From: RYN-230 sp963770545
GTDB taxonomy: Bacteria > Actinomycetota > Actinomycetes > Streptosporangiales > Streptosporangiaceae
NCBI GenBank assembly: GCA_963770545.1
Contig: CAVYQF010000016.1
Span: 120,374-184,373 of the forward strand
Reading direction: 5' to 3'
DNA: 64,000 bases
Position 1 is the stretch's first letter. Every line of letters starts with the position of its first letter. The notes below the pieces were generated by a model. That model did no database searches. It saw only the letters and a list, made by a program, of their open reading frames with translations, and was not told where the DNA came from. The translations under genes and the position numbers were made by a program. This document shows positions 24,836 through 33,093 of the stretch, in pieces.

Positions 24836-26134
24836 ATGACGGCGATCACCGAGCTAGCAGGCCGGTTTCACCTGGAAGAGCTCATCGCGATCGGCGGGAT
24901 GGGCGAGGTCTGGCGGGCCAAGGACCAGGCCCTGGGCCGTTACGTGGCGGTGAAGCTGCTCCGGCCGGAGTACCTGCACGACGAGGTGACGCTGCTCAGG
25001 TTCCGCGCCGAGGCCCAGCACGCAGGGCTGCTGAACCATCCCGGAATCGCCCAGGTCTACGACTACCAGGACGCGAGCCCGGAGCGGCCGGCCTACCTGG
25101 TGATGGAGCTAGTCGACGGGCCATCCCTGGCCGGTGTGCTGGCGGGCGGGCCGCTGGATCCGCGGCGCACCGCGGACGTGCTCGCCCAGGCCGCCGCGGC
25201 CCTGCACGCCGCCCATGCCGCCGGGGTCCTGCACCGGGACATCAAGCCCGGCAACCTGCTGCTCGCCAGAGACGGCCGGGTCAAGGTGACCGACTTCGGC
25301 ATCGCCCAGTCGTCGCGGACCGGGCACCTCACGCAGACCGGGGCGCTCATCGGCACTACCGGTTATCTCGCGCCCGAGCGCGTGTCCGGGCGCTCGGCCA
25401 CGGCGGCGAGTGACCTGTACGCACTGGGCATCGTCGGCTACGAGTGCCTGACCGGGCGGCCTCCTTTCCAGGGTGAGCCGCTGCAGGTCGCGCTGGCGCA
25501 CCTCGACCGGGACCTGCCGGGCCTCCCGCCGGAGTGCCTGGGCCAGGCGGGCGGGGCCGAGCTGGCCGCGCTTATTGCCGACCTGACCGCTAAGAAGCCG
25601 GCGGCCCGGCCGGTCTCGGCGGACGTGGTGGCCAGCCGGGCGGGCCGTATCCGGGAGGGCCGGACGGACGCACCGGAGGGCCTTCCCGCCGCCACCGGAG
25701 CCGTCCGGACTGCGGCGCCGACGCCAGCCGACCCCGGTGTGATACCGCCGGGCGTGGTGCCGCTGGGCGTGATGCCGCCCGCCGGGCTGCGGCACCGGCG
25801 GCTGGCCCCCGCCGGACTGGCCGCCGGCCTTCTCACTGCGGGCCTGCTCGGCTGGCTGCTGGCCACGGCCCAGGCTGATCCAGCCCAGGGCCCTCCAGCC
25901 CCAGGCCACTCAGCCCAGACCCGCTCGACCCAGCCCGCCAGCCCGGTCGCCTCGCCGCATCGCCAGGCCACGCCGTCCCGGACCGGCGCCCCGGTCCAGC
26001 CCCGCGCCCCGGCCCGCGCCGCGGCCCGGGCCGGCGCGAGCGTGACGGCGGCCCGCGGCCCGGCGAGGGGCGGGAAAAGCGTCTCCCCCGGCCGGGCCAA
26101 GCATGACAAGGGATCGCCCCCCGGTCACAGCTGA
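24836..26134 (+). CDS. Membrane Ser/Thr protein kinase (PknB-like)
   Basis: 432 residues. The kinase domain spans about 10-265, with glycine loop IGGMGEVW, lysine VAVKLL, catalytic HRDIKPGNLLL, DFGIAQ, and activation segment GTTGYLAPERV. A juxtamembrane linker is followed by one membrane helix (about 323-345) and an Ala/Pro/Thr-rich extracellular tail ending in basic residues. There are no PASTA repeats. The stop codon falls inside the first unit of a 17-bp tandem repeat. Substrates are unknown; neighbouring DevRS and ANTAR signalling genes are suggestive only. Confidence 0.93.
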   Translation: MTAITELAGRFHLEELIAIGGMGEVWRAKDQALGRYVAVKLLRPEYLHDEVTLLRFRAEAQHAGLLNHPGIAQVYDYQDASPERPAYLVMELVDGPSLAGVLAGGPLDPRRTADVLAQAAAALHAAHAAGVLHRDIKPGNLLLARDGRVKVTDFGIAQSSRTGHLTQTGALIGTTGYLAPERVSGRSATAASDLYALGIVGYECLTGRPPFQGEPLQVALAHLDRDLPGLPPECLGQAGGAELAALIADLTAKKPAARPVSADVVASRAGRIREGRTDAPEGLPAATGAVRTAAPTPADPGVIPPGVVPLGVMPPAGLRHRRLAPAGLAAGLLTAGLLGWLLATAQADPAQGPPAPGHSAQTRSTQPASPVASPHRQATPSRTGAPVQPRAPARAAARAGASVTAARGPARGGKSVSPGRAKHDKGSPPGHS

Positions 26135-26198
26135 CCGCCGGTCACTCCTGACCGCCGGTCACTCCTGACCGCCGGTCACTCCTGACCGCCAGTCACGC
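26131..26198. repeat. 17-bp tandem palindromic repeat, four copies
   Basis: Units at 26131-26147, 26148-26164, 26165-26181 and 26182-26198 (last one degenerate), each containing TGACCGCCGGTCA, a near-palindrome. The first unit contains the kinase stop codon. The repeated dyads could act as a terminator or a binding array. Confidence 0.8.
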
Positions 26199-26297
26199 TG
26201 GCCGCCGGATCGTGGACGAGCCCAGGGGTGTGCGCCATGATGATGGCGCCTGGTGACCGGCTTTGAACGGCCCTGGGGCAGGCCGGACTGGTGTTGC

Positions 26298-26311
26298 GGG
26301 ACTTTCGACTC
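26298..26311 (+). promoter_or_regulatory. Candidate DevR/DosR box upstream of the GNAT/acyl-CoA synthetase gene
   Basis: GGGACTTTCGACTC agrees at 11 of 14 positions with the core GGGACTWWAGTCCC of the mycobacterial DevR box. It lies 67 bases before the preferred TTG start, where an activator site is expected. If real, it ties this gene to the DevRS system 10 kb away. Confidence 0.45.
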
Positions 26312-26377
26312 TTCTGGCCGTCACCGGAACAGGCCAGACTGGCATCAGCGTCCCCGCCGAGGACGGGAGAAACAGGG

Positions 26378-29134
26378 TTGACCGCGCTCACCGAAGCGGA
26401 CTGCTCGTATGCCCTGCTGGCGGACGGCACCACGATCACCATCCGGCGGGCTGGCCCCGCTGACTATGAGGCCGTCAAGCAGTTGCACGAGGCCATGTCG
26501 CCGGACAACCTCTACCTGCGTTTCTTCAGCATGAGCCGCCAGGCCGCCAGGCAGGAGGCGCGCCGGGTCTCCCGGCCTGACCGCTCGGCCTACAGCCGAA
26601 CGGACCACGGCACCCCGAACCACAGCACCCCGGACCACAGCACCCCCGACCACGGGGCACTGCTCGGCTTCCTGGAGGACGAACTCGTGGGGGTGGCCAG
26701 CTACGAGTCCCCCACCAACCCCGAAACCGCGGAGGTCGCGTTCGCGGTGGCGGACCGGATGCATGGCCGCGGTGTCGCCACCCTGCTGCTCGAGCACCTG
26801 GTGTCGCTGGCCCGCGAGCACGGTGTGCGGGTCTTCACCGCCTCGGCGCTGCCCGAGAACATCGCAATGCTGCGCGTGTTCGCGGACGCCGGGCTGACCG
26901 TCACCCGGCGGATGCAGGACGGGATCGTCGAACTGAGCATGCCAATCCCGCGCAGCGCACTCGGCGGGCCCAGCGCCTACCTGGATGCGGTGGCGGGCCG
27001 CGAGCAGCGGGCCGACGTGGCCAGCCTGGAACCGCTGTTCGCGCCGCGTTCGGTCGCGGTGGTGGGCGCGGGCCAGCGGCCCGGCTCCATCGGACGGTCC
27101 ATCCTGCTCAATATCCGGGATGCGGGTTTCGCCGGGACCCTGCACGCGGTGAACCCGCATGTGGGCGACATCGAGGGCATCCCCAGCGTGCCAACCCTGG
27201 CCGCGCTGCCGCACGCGCCTGACCTGGTCGTCGTGACGGTCCACGCGGACACCGTGCTCGACGTGGCCCAGGAATCTGGCCAGCGCGGGGCCAGGGCCCT
27301 GGTGGTGGTCACCGCCGGGCTGAGCTCGGCCCAGTCCGGCCGTCTGCTGGACACCTGCCGCCGCTGGGGGATGCGCCTGCTCGGCCCGAACTGCTTCGGG
27401 GTGGCCGTGCCGGGCCTCGGCCTGGACGCCACCTACGCCGCGCACCATCCCGCGGCGGGCACGGCCGGGCTGGTCGTCCAGTCTCACGGCGTGGGAGTGG
27501 CCCTGCTGGAGCACTTGTCCCGGCTGGGCATCGGCATCTCCTCGTTCGCCTCCGTCGGCGACAAGCTGGACGTGTCCGGCAACGACATGCTCCAGTGGTG
27601 GGCCCAGGACGGCACCACCCGGCTCGGCGTGCTGTACCTGGAGTCGTTCGGCAACCCGCGCAAGTTCGCCCGGACCGCCGCCCGGGTCAGCGCCACCATG
27701 CCGGTGCTCACCGTGCACGCCGGACGGTCCGCGCCGGGCCAGCGCGCGGTCGCCTCGCACACGGCCGCGGCCGCCGCGCCGCTGATCACCCGGCAGGCCC
27801 TGTTCGAGCAGGCCGGCATCATCGCCACCACCAGCTTCGGAGAGTTGCTGGAAGCGGCCGTGCTCCTCGCCGCACAGCCGGTGCCCGCAGGCAGCCGGGT
27901 CTGCGTTATCTCTAACGCGGGCGGCGCGGGCGTGCTCGCCGCAGACGCGTGTGTCGAGGCGGGCCTGGCCGTCGCCACCCTCAGTCACGCCGCCCAGGCC
28001 CGGCTCGCGGCCATCCTCCCGGCCAACGCCGCGCTCGGCGGCCCGGTGGACACGACCGCGTCGGTCAGCGCCGAGACCTTCGGCGCCGTCCTGGCCGAGG
28101 TGGCCGGGGACACCGGCGTGGACGCGGTCATCGCGCTGGTCGTCCCGACCGCGGCCGGCGACCTGGTCCCGGCGCTTCGCGCAGCCAGGCTGGCGGTCCC
28201 GCTGGCCGCCGTGATGCTGGACCAGCCGGAGGCGGTCCAGTTGCTGCCGCCTGCCACGGACGGCCCGGCCGGCCTGGGCGTTCCCGCGTACGCCTATCCC
28301 GAGAGCGCGGCCAGGGCCCTCAGCCGGGCTGCGCGTTATGGCTCCTGGCGGTCCCGGCCCGCGGACACGGTCCCGGAGATCAAGGGCATCGATGTCACCA
28401 GGGCTCGCGCGCTGATCACCTCGTTCACCGACCGGGTACCCGGCGGAGGATGGCTGCCCGCCGCCGAGGCGGACGACCTGCTGCGCTGCTATGGGCTGCC
28501 GATGGTGGCGTCCCGGCTGGTGGTCACCGCGGACGAGGCGGCCGCCTCGGCCGCGGACCTGGGCGGCCGGGTGGCACTCAAGGCCGAGGGCTGCGGCCTG
28601 GTGCACAAGAGTGACGCCGGCGGTGTCCTGCTTGACCTCGATGGGCCCGCGGAAGCCCGCGCCGGGTTCACCACCCTGGCCGGGCGGTTCGCGGGCAACT
28701 TCTCTGGGGCCCTGGTCCAGCCCATGATCATCGGGGGCACCGAGGTCATTATCGGGGTCGTCCAGGAGCCGGTATTCGGCCCGCTGGTCGTGTTCGGTCT
28801 GGGCGGGGCGGCGACCGAGGTGCTCGACGACCACGCCGCGCGGCTGGCCCCGCTGACCACCGCCGACGCCGACGACCTGATCCACTCCATCCGGGCCGCG
28901 CCGCTGCTGTTCGGTCACCGTGGCCAGCCGCGGGTCGATGTGGCGGCGCTGCGCGACGCCCTGCTCCGGATCTCCCGGCTCGCTGACGACCTGCCGCAGG
29001 TCGCCGAGCTGGACCTCAACCCGGTGATCGCCCGGCCGAACAGGGTCATCGTGGTCGACGCCCGGATCCGGGTCACCAGCCACGGCTCCGCCGACCCGTT
29101 CCTGCGGCAGCTGCCCGTGGCCAGACGCTCCTGA
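26378..29134 (+). CDS. GNAT acetyltransferase fused to ADP-forming acyl-CoA synthetase
   Basis: About 918 residues. Order: GNAT domain (about 1-195, with VAFAVADRMHGRGVATLLLEH), CoA-binding Rossmann (LFAPRSVAVVGAGQRPGSIG), succinyl-CoA-ligase-like domains, and a C-terminal ATP-grasp (GGRVALKAEGCGLVHKSDAG). The segment GQRAVASHTAAAA keeps the His equivalent to the phosphohistidine loop of SucD-type ligases, so acyl-CoA synthetase activity may be retained, unlike Pat proteins used only for lysine acetylation. A (D/N)H(S/G)TP repeat interrupts the GNAT domain. TTG 26378 has GGGAG eight bases upstream; GTG 26291 would put the DevR-like box inside the gene. Acetate kinase follows. Confidence 0.85.
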   Translation: MTALTEADCSYALLADGTTITIRRAGPADYEAVKQLHEAMSPDNLYLRFFSMSRQAARQEARRVSRPDRSAYSRTDHGTPNHSTPDHSTPDHGALLGFLEDELVGVASYESPTNPETAEVAFAVADRMHGRGVATLLLEHLVSLAREHGVRVFTASALPENIAMLRVFADAGLTVTRRMQDGIVELSMPIPRSALGGPSAYLDAVAGREQRADVASLEPLFAPRSVAVVGAGQRPGSIGRSILLNIRDAGFAGTLHAVNPHVGDIEGIPSVPTLAALPHAPDLVVVTVHADTVLDVAQESGQRGARALVVVTAGLSSAQSGRLLDTCRRWGMRLLGPNCFGVAVPGLGLDATYAAHHPAAGTAGLVVQSHGVGVALLEHLSRLGIGISSFASVGDKLDVSGNDMLQWWAQDGTTRLGVLYLESFGNPRKFARTAARVSATMPVLTVHAGRSAPGQRAVASHTAAAAAPLITRQALFEQAGIIATTSFGELLEAAVLLAAQPVPAGSRVCVISNAGGAGVLAADACVEAGLAVATLSHAAQARLAAILPANAALGGPVDTTASVSAETFGAVLAEVAGDTGVDAVIALVVPTAAGDLVPALRAARLAVPLAAVMLDQPEAVQLLPPATDGPAGLGVPAYAYPESAARALSRAARYGSWRSRPADTVPEIKGIDVTRARALITSFTDRVPGGGWLPAAEADDLLRCYGLPMVASRLVVTADEAAASAADLGGRVALKAEGCGLVHKSDAGGVLLDLDGPAEARAGFTTLAGRFAGNFSGALVQPMIIGGTEVIIGVVQEPVFGPLVVFGLGGAATEVLDDHAARLAPLTTADADDLIHSIRAAPLLFGHRGQPRVDVAALRDALLRISRLADDLPQVAELDLNPVIARPNRVIVVDARIRVTSHGSADPFLRQLPVARRS
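26603..26659 (+). repeat. 15-bp tandem repeat inside the GNAT domain
   Basis: Codon-aligned units at 26603-26617, 26618-26632 and 26633-26647 plus a partial fourth encode DHGTP, NHSTP, DHSTP, DHGA. It lies between the helix carrying RQEARRVSRPD and the strand LLGFLEDELVGVASYE, a surface-loop position in GNAT folds. Confidence 0.85.
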
Positions 29135-29191
29135 CCCGCCCGCGACCCCGTCCTGCGCCCGGAGTTCCGCACTTTGGAAGGAGCCCCACCG

Positions 29192-30277
29192 ATGGACGTC
29201 CTCGTCGTCAACGCGGGATCGAGCAGCCTCAAGCTGAGCCTGCTCAACCCGGCGGATAAGGTCCTGGCCGCCACTGAGGTCGACCACTGGGACACCAGCG
29301 GGCCCCCCGCGGCTCTCACCTCGTTCCTGGACAGCCTGCCCGGGGTCGATGCGGTCGGCCACCGCGTCGTGCACGGCGGTCCGCACCTGGAGGCGCCGGC
29401 GGTCATCGATGCCACGGTGCGCCGGGAGATCGAGGCCGCGACCGACCTGGCCCCGCTGCATCAGCCCCGGGCCCTGGGCGGCATCGACGTGGTGTCCCAG
29501 CTGCTGCCCGGGGTGCCCGCCGTGGCCTGCTTTGACACTGCGTTCCACGCCAGCCTGCCCGCCGCGGCCAGCACCTACGCGCTGCCCGCCGCCTGGCGCG
29601 AGCGGTTCGGGCTGCGCCGCTACGGATTCCACGGCCTGTCGCACGGGTATGCGGCCGGACGGGCGGGCGAGATGCTCGGCACCAGCCCAGAAATGCTCCG
29701 CATCGTGTCCTGCCACCTCGGCGCGGGGGCCTCGCTCGCGGCGATCGCCCGCGGCCGCAGCGTGGACACCACGATGGGCTTCACCCCGCTGGAAGGGCTG
29801 GTGATGGCGACCCGGGCCGGGAACACCGACCCCGGCCTGCTGCTCTGGCTGCTGCGCGACGGTGGCATGACCCTGGACGACCTGGCCGAGGGACTGGAGC
29901 ACGGCTCAGGGCTGGCCGGCCTGGCCGGCGCGGCAGACATGCGGGACGTGACCCGGGCCGTGGACGCCGGCGATCCGGCCGCCATCCTGGCCCTGGAGGT
30001 CTACCTGCACCGGCTGCGGCAGCTGATCGCGGGCATGGCCGCGGCCATGGACGGCCTGGATGTGCTGGTGTTCACCGGCGGGATCGGCGAGCACCAGCCC
30101 CGTATCCGGTCCCGGGGCGCCCCCGCGTTCCTGGGGGTCCTCCTCGAGGAGCAGCGCAACCAGGCTGCCACCGGGGACGCCGACATCAGCGCGGCCGGGT
30201 CGCCGGTCGCGACGCTGGTGATCACCTCGCGAGAGGACATCGAGATCGCCCGCCAGGTCCGCGAGGTGCTGTGTTAG
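29192..30277 (+). CDS. ackA: Acetate kinase
   Basis: 361 residues, about 40 shorter than typical AckA. ASKHA-fold motifs are intact: NAGSSSLKLSL at the N-terminus, GHRVVHGG, CFDTAFH, RYGFHGLSHGYAAG, HLGAGASLAAIARG, MGFTPLEGLVMATRAGNTDPG (first part) and FTGGIGEHQP. It interconverts acetate and acetyl phosphate with ATP. GGAAGGAG nine bases upstream fixes ATG 29192. It lies 57 bases after the GNAT/synthetase gene and is probably in the same operon; no phosphotransacetylase or phosphoketolase is nearby, so the source of acetyl phosphate is unclear. Confidence 0.93.
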   Translation: MDVLVVNAGSSSLKLSLLNPADKVLAATEVDHWDTSGPPAALTSFLDSLPGVDAVGHRVVHGGPHLEAPAVIDATVRREIEAATDLAPLHQPRALGGIDVVSQLLPGVPAVACFDTAFHASLPAAASTYALPAAWRERFGLRRYGFHGLSHGYAAGRAGEMLGTSPEMLRIVSCHLGAGASLAAIARGRSVDTTMGFTPLEGLVMATRAGNTDPGLLLWLLRDGGMTLDDLAEGLEHGSGLAGLAGAADMRDVTRAVDAGDPAAILALEVYLHRLRQLIAGMAAAMDGLDVLVFTGGIGEHQPRIRSRGAPAFLGVLLEEQRNQAATGDADISAAGSPVATLVITSREDIEIARQVREVLC

Positions 30278-30279
30278 TT

Positions 30280-30304
30280 CGGGGGCCCGAGCCCCCGGAC
30301 CCCC
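30280..30304. terminator. GC-rich hairpin, copy 2 of a repeated motif
   Basis: It begins three bases after the ackA stop codon and is identical over 25 bases to the motif after the DUF3052 gene at 14049-14073. The stem is GGGGGC/GCCCCC around a CCGA loop. Two identical copies at 3' ends of unrelated genes suggest a dispersed terminator-like element. Confidence 0.65.
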
Positions 30305-30403
30305 GACGTGCCCGCTCCCCCGCCTCGCCCGCGAGGTCAGCGGGTGGCGGATACGGCACCGTGCGGGATCCGACGAGCGCCGTGCACGGAGATTTTCTTC
30401 CCG

Positions 30404-30453
30404 GACGAGGAGTCTGCTGTCTCCAGCCAGACGAGGAGTCTGCTGTCTTCAGC
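30404..30453. repeat. 24-bp direct repeat, two copies
   Basis: Copies at 30404-30427 and 30430-30453, starting GACGAGGAGTCTGCTGTCT, differ at one base and are separated by two bases. They lie 170 bases upstream of the MFS start; function unknown. Confidence 0.8.
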
Positions 30454-30541
30454 TAACCGCCCGGATCGCCGCCCGGGCCCGATCCTGACACCGACCTAAC
30501 AGGCAGCGGCCGGATCCACGCGCGGCGCCTACGGGGCACAG

Positions 30542-30590
30542 TTGACATCCGCTCTAATCTGAGAGTAGCTTTCTTTTGAGTTCGACTCTC
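30542..30590 (+). promoter_or_regulatory. Probable sigma70-type promoter with overlapping dyad upstream of the efflux gene
   Basis: TTGACA (30542-30547) and TAGCTT (30566-30571) are 18 bases apart. GAGAGT (30561-30566) and ACTCTC (30585-30590) form an inverted repeat overlapping the -10 element, a good position for repression, plausibly by the TetR protein encoded downstream of the pump. Confidence 0.6.
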
Positions 30591-30621
30591 GGCATAGCAG
30601 ACTCAGTTCAGGCGGTGACTC

Positions 30622-32445
30622 ATGAGCGCGGAAATCAGCCGTTCGCGGACCGGGCCGGCTCGCCACCGGGGCGGCGCCGAGGCGGGCCGGTGGTGGGCGC
30701 TGGTCGCCATTTCGGCCAGCGTGCTGGTCGTCGGTCTCGACCTGACCGTGCTCAACCTGGCCCTGCCGGTCCTGTCGGCCCAGCTGCACGCGTCCACCAC
30801 GGACCTGCAGTGGTTCTCGGCGTCCTACAGCCTGGTGCTGGCTGCGGCCCTGCTGCCCGCCGGGCTGCTGGGCGACCGGGTCGGGCGCAAGAAGATGCTG
30901 CTAATCGCGCTGGTGGTGTTCGGCGCCAGTTCGGCCGCGTGCGCCTTCGCCGGGTCCCCGGGTGAGCTGATCGCGGCCCGCGCCGTGCTCGGCCTCGGCG
31001 CGGCGGTGATCTTCCCCATGTCGATCGCCGTGCTGCCGGTGCTGTTCACTCCGGACGAGCAGCCCCGGGCCATCGCGGTGGTGATGGGCGCGACGTTCCT
31101 GGCCTTCCCGGTCGGCCCCTTGCTGGGCGGCTGGCTGCTGGACAACTTCTGGTGGGGCTCGGTCTTCCTGATCAACGTGCCGGTCGTCGTGCTCGCGCTG
31201 GTCGCCGTGGCGCTGCTGATGCCCGAATCGCACGGTGCCCGCAGTAAGCGGATCGACATCCCCGGGATCATCCTGTCCAGCCTGGGACTGGCCGGGGTGA
31301 CCTACGGCTGCATCAAGGCGGGCGCGAACGGCTGGAGCGACCCGGCCACGCTGATCACCATCTTGGCCGGGGCCATGGTGCTGGTCCTGTTCGTGGCCTG
31401 GGAGCGGCGGGCCAGCCGGGACGGGATGGCCCTGGTCCCGCTGGAACTGTTCCGCTCGGCCGCCTTCACCTGGGGCACGATCCTGACCACGTTCGTGTCG
31501 TTCGCGATGTTCGGCATCCTGTTCGCGATGCCGCAGTACTTCCAGGGGGTCCGTGGCCTGGACTCGTTCGCTACCGGGCTGCGGATGCTGCCGATGATCG
31601 GCGGCATGGTGCTCGGCATGATCGGCGGCACCCGGCTCCAGACGCCGCCCAAGGGCCCGGACGGCCGCCCGGCCGGAGATCCCCTGGTCGGCCCCAAAAT
31701 CCTGGTCATGGCGGGCTTCGTGGTCATGGCCGCAGGCCTGGCCGTGGGGGCCACCACCGGCGCGGCCAGCGGGACCGCGTTCACCGCCAGCTGGTACGCG
31801 GTGGCGGGGCTGGGCCTGGGGCTGGCCATGCCGGCCGCCATGAACGCCGCACTGGGCGCGCTGTCCGCGGAGCGGAGTGGATCCGGGTCGGCGCTGATCA
31901 CCGCGATGCGCCAGGTGGGAGCCACGATCGGGGTCGCGGTGCTGGGCACCATCCTGCTGTCCGCCTACCGCAGCCAGCTCGATCTGGGTGGCGTCCCGGC
32001 CGCCGCCGCCGGGGCGATCCAGAGCGGGGTCATCGCCGGGGTAGGGGTCGCGCTGCACCTGCACTCGGCCGCCCTGCTGGACTCGGTGCGCGCCGCGTTC
32101 TCACACGGCCTGGACGTCATGCTGGCGGCGTGTGCGGGCATCGCCGGGCTCAGCGCCCTGCTCGCACTGGCCTTCCTGCCCCGCCGGGCCGGGACTGGGG
32201 CCCGTCCTGGGAGCGTCCCCGCCTCCGGGACCCCAGCCTCAGACCCCCCAGCCCCGGACCTCCCCGCCCCGGACCTCCCCGCCCCGGGCCTCCCCGCCCC
32301 GGGCCTCCCCGCCCCGGGCCTCCCCGCCCCGGGCGCCCCCGTCGAGGGCGGGCCGGACGTGGCCGTGGCTACCGGGTCCGGCGCTCCACTCGCGCCGGCG
32401 CCCCCGGGCGGGCAAGATCAAGGCCATGAGCACGCACCAAGCTGA
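30622..32445 (+). CDS. DHA2-family MFS efflux transporter (EmrB/QacA type)
   Basis: 607 residues with 14 predicted membrane helices. Motif A (GDRVGRKKMLLIAL) follows helix 2, and LDLTVLNLALPVLS in helix 1 is typical of DHA2 drug:proton antiporters. The last ~65 residues are a Pro-rich cytoplasmic tail carrying a 15-bp repeat (APDLP/APGLP). It overlaps the downstream TetR gene by 20 bases, so the pair is probably a self-regulated efflux operon. The substrate is unknown. Confidence 0.92.
   Translation: MSAEISRSRTGPARHRGGAEAGRWWALVAISASVLVVGLDLTVLNLALPVLSAQLHASTTDLQWFSASYSLVLAAALLPAGLLGDRVGRKKMLLIALVVFGASSAACAFAGSPGELIAARAVLGLGAAVIFPMSIAVLPVLFTPDEQPRAIAVVMGATFLAFPVGPLLGGWLLDNFWWGSVFLINVPVVVLALVAVALLMPESHGARSKRIDIPGIILSSLGLAGVTYGCIKAGANGWSDPATLITILAGAMVLVLFVAWERRASRDGMALVPLELFRSAAFTWGTILTTFVSFAMFGILFAMPQYFQGVRGLDSFATGLRMLPMIGGMVLGMIGGTRLQTPPKGPDGRPAGDPLVGPKILVMAGFVVMAAGLAVGATTGAASGTAFTASWYAVAGLGLGLAMPAAMNAALGALSAERSGSGSALITAMRQVGATIGVAVLGTILLSAYRSQLDLGGVPAAAAGAIQSGVIAGVGVALHLHSAALLDSVRAAFSHGLDVMLAACAGIAGLSALLALAFLPRRAGTGARPGSVPASGTPASDPPAPDLPAPDLPAPGLPAPGLPAPGLPAPGAPVEGGPDVAVATGSGAPLAPAPPGGQDQGHEHAPS
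32251..32340 (+). repeat. 15-bp tandem repeat in the MFS C-terminal tail
   Basis: Six codon-aligned units: GCCCCGGACCTCCCC twice, GCCCCGGGCCTCCCC three times and a variant, encoding APDLP, APGLP and APGAP. The near-identity of the units implies recent expansion. Confidence 0.88.
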
Positions 32446-33034
32446 CCAGCCCGGTCTGCGGGAACGCAAGAAGGCCAGGACGCGTGCTTCCATCCGGGAG
32501 CACGCGTTGCGGCTGTTCCGGGAGCAGGGTTACGCCGCCACCCGGGTCGAGCAGATCGCCGAGGCGGCCGAGGTGTCCCCGGCCACGTTCTACCGCTACT
32601 TCCCGACCAAGGAAGACGTGGTCCTGCAGGACGATCTCGACGTGCTGACCCTGGACGCGCTGGAGGCGCAGCCGTCCGGGCTGAGCGCGGTGGCCGCGGT
32701 GCGGGGCGCCGTGGCGCAGGCCCGGGCCAGGTTCACCGAGGAGGAGCGGGAGCGGTTCCGGCAGACCACCGAGCTCACCATGGCGGTGCCGGAGATCCGG
32801 GCCCGGGCCCTGGACGAGTTCGCCCGCACCATCGACGTCACAGCCGCGGTTCTGGCCAAGCGGAGCGGGCGGCAACCAGACGACATCGCGGCGCGCGCGC
32901 TGGCCGGGGCGGTCTTCGGGGTGATCATGGCCACCACGCTGCCGGTGCTGGAACGCGGCCCGATCGACCTCGACGCCATCTTCGCCTCGGTGGACGACGG
33001 GCTGGCTCAGCTGGAGGCCGGCTTCCCGCTCTGA
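32426..33034 (+). CDS. TetR-family transcriptional regulator
   Basis: 202 residues. The N-terminal helix-turn-helix is clear (REHALRLFREQGYAATRVEQ, then EVSPATFYRYFPTKEDVVL); the ligand domain is less conserved. It starts within the end of the MFS gene, which implies co-expression and a role as local repressor of the pump. The likely operator is the GAGAGT/ACTCTC dyad at 30561-30590. Confidence 0.92.
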   Translation: MSTHQADQPGLRERKKARTRASIREHALRLFREQGYAATRVEQIAEAAEVSPATFYRYFPTKEDVVLQDDLDVLTLDALEAQPSGLSAVAAVRGAVAQARARFTEEERERFRQTTELTMAVPEIRARALDEFARTIDVTAAVLAKRSGRQPDDIAARALAGAVFGVIMATTLPVLERGPIDLDAIFASVDDGLAQLEAGFPL

Positions 33035-33093
33035 CGGCCCGGCTGGGGCCGGCCAGCCTCAGCGGACCCCGCACGGCTCCAGGCCCGCAGGGC

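Larger units (their letters stand above)
30278..30621. other. Intergenic stretch with terminator, direct repeat and promoter
   Basis: 344 bases without a gene. Contents in order: GC-rich hairpin (30280-30304), a 24-bp direct repeat (30404-30453), and an AT-richer promoter region with a dyad (30542-30590) serving the MFS gene. Confidence 0.6.

Noticed and set aside
26345..29902. Minus-strand open frame of 1185 codons antisense to the GNAT/synthetase and ackA genes
   Set aside because: Its composition is Gly/Arg/His/Gln-rich with no domain, while the plus-strand genes have complete family motifs.
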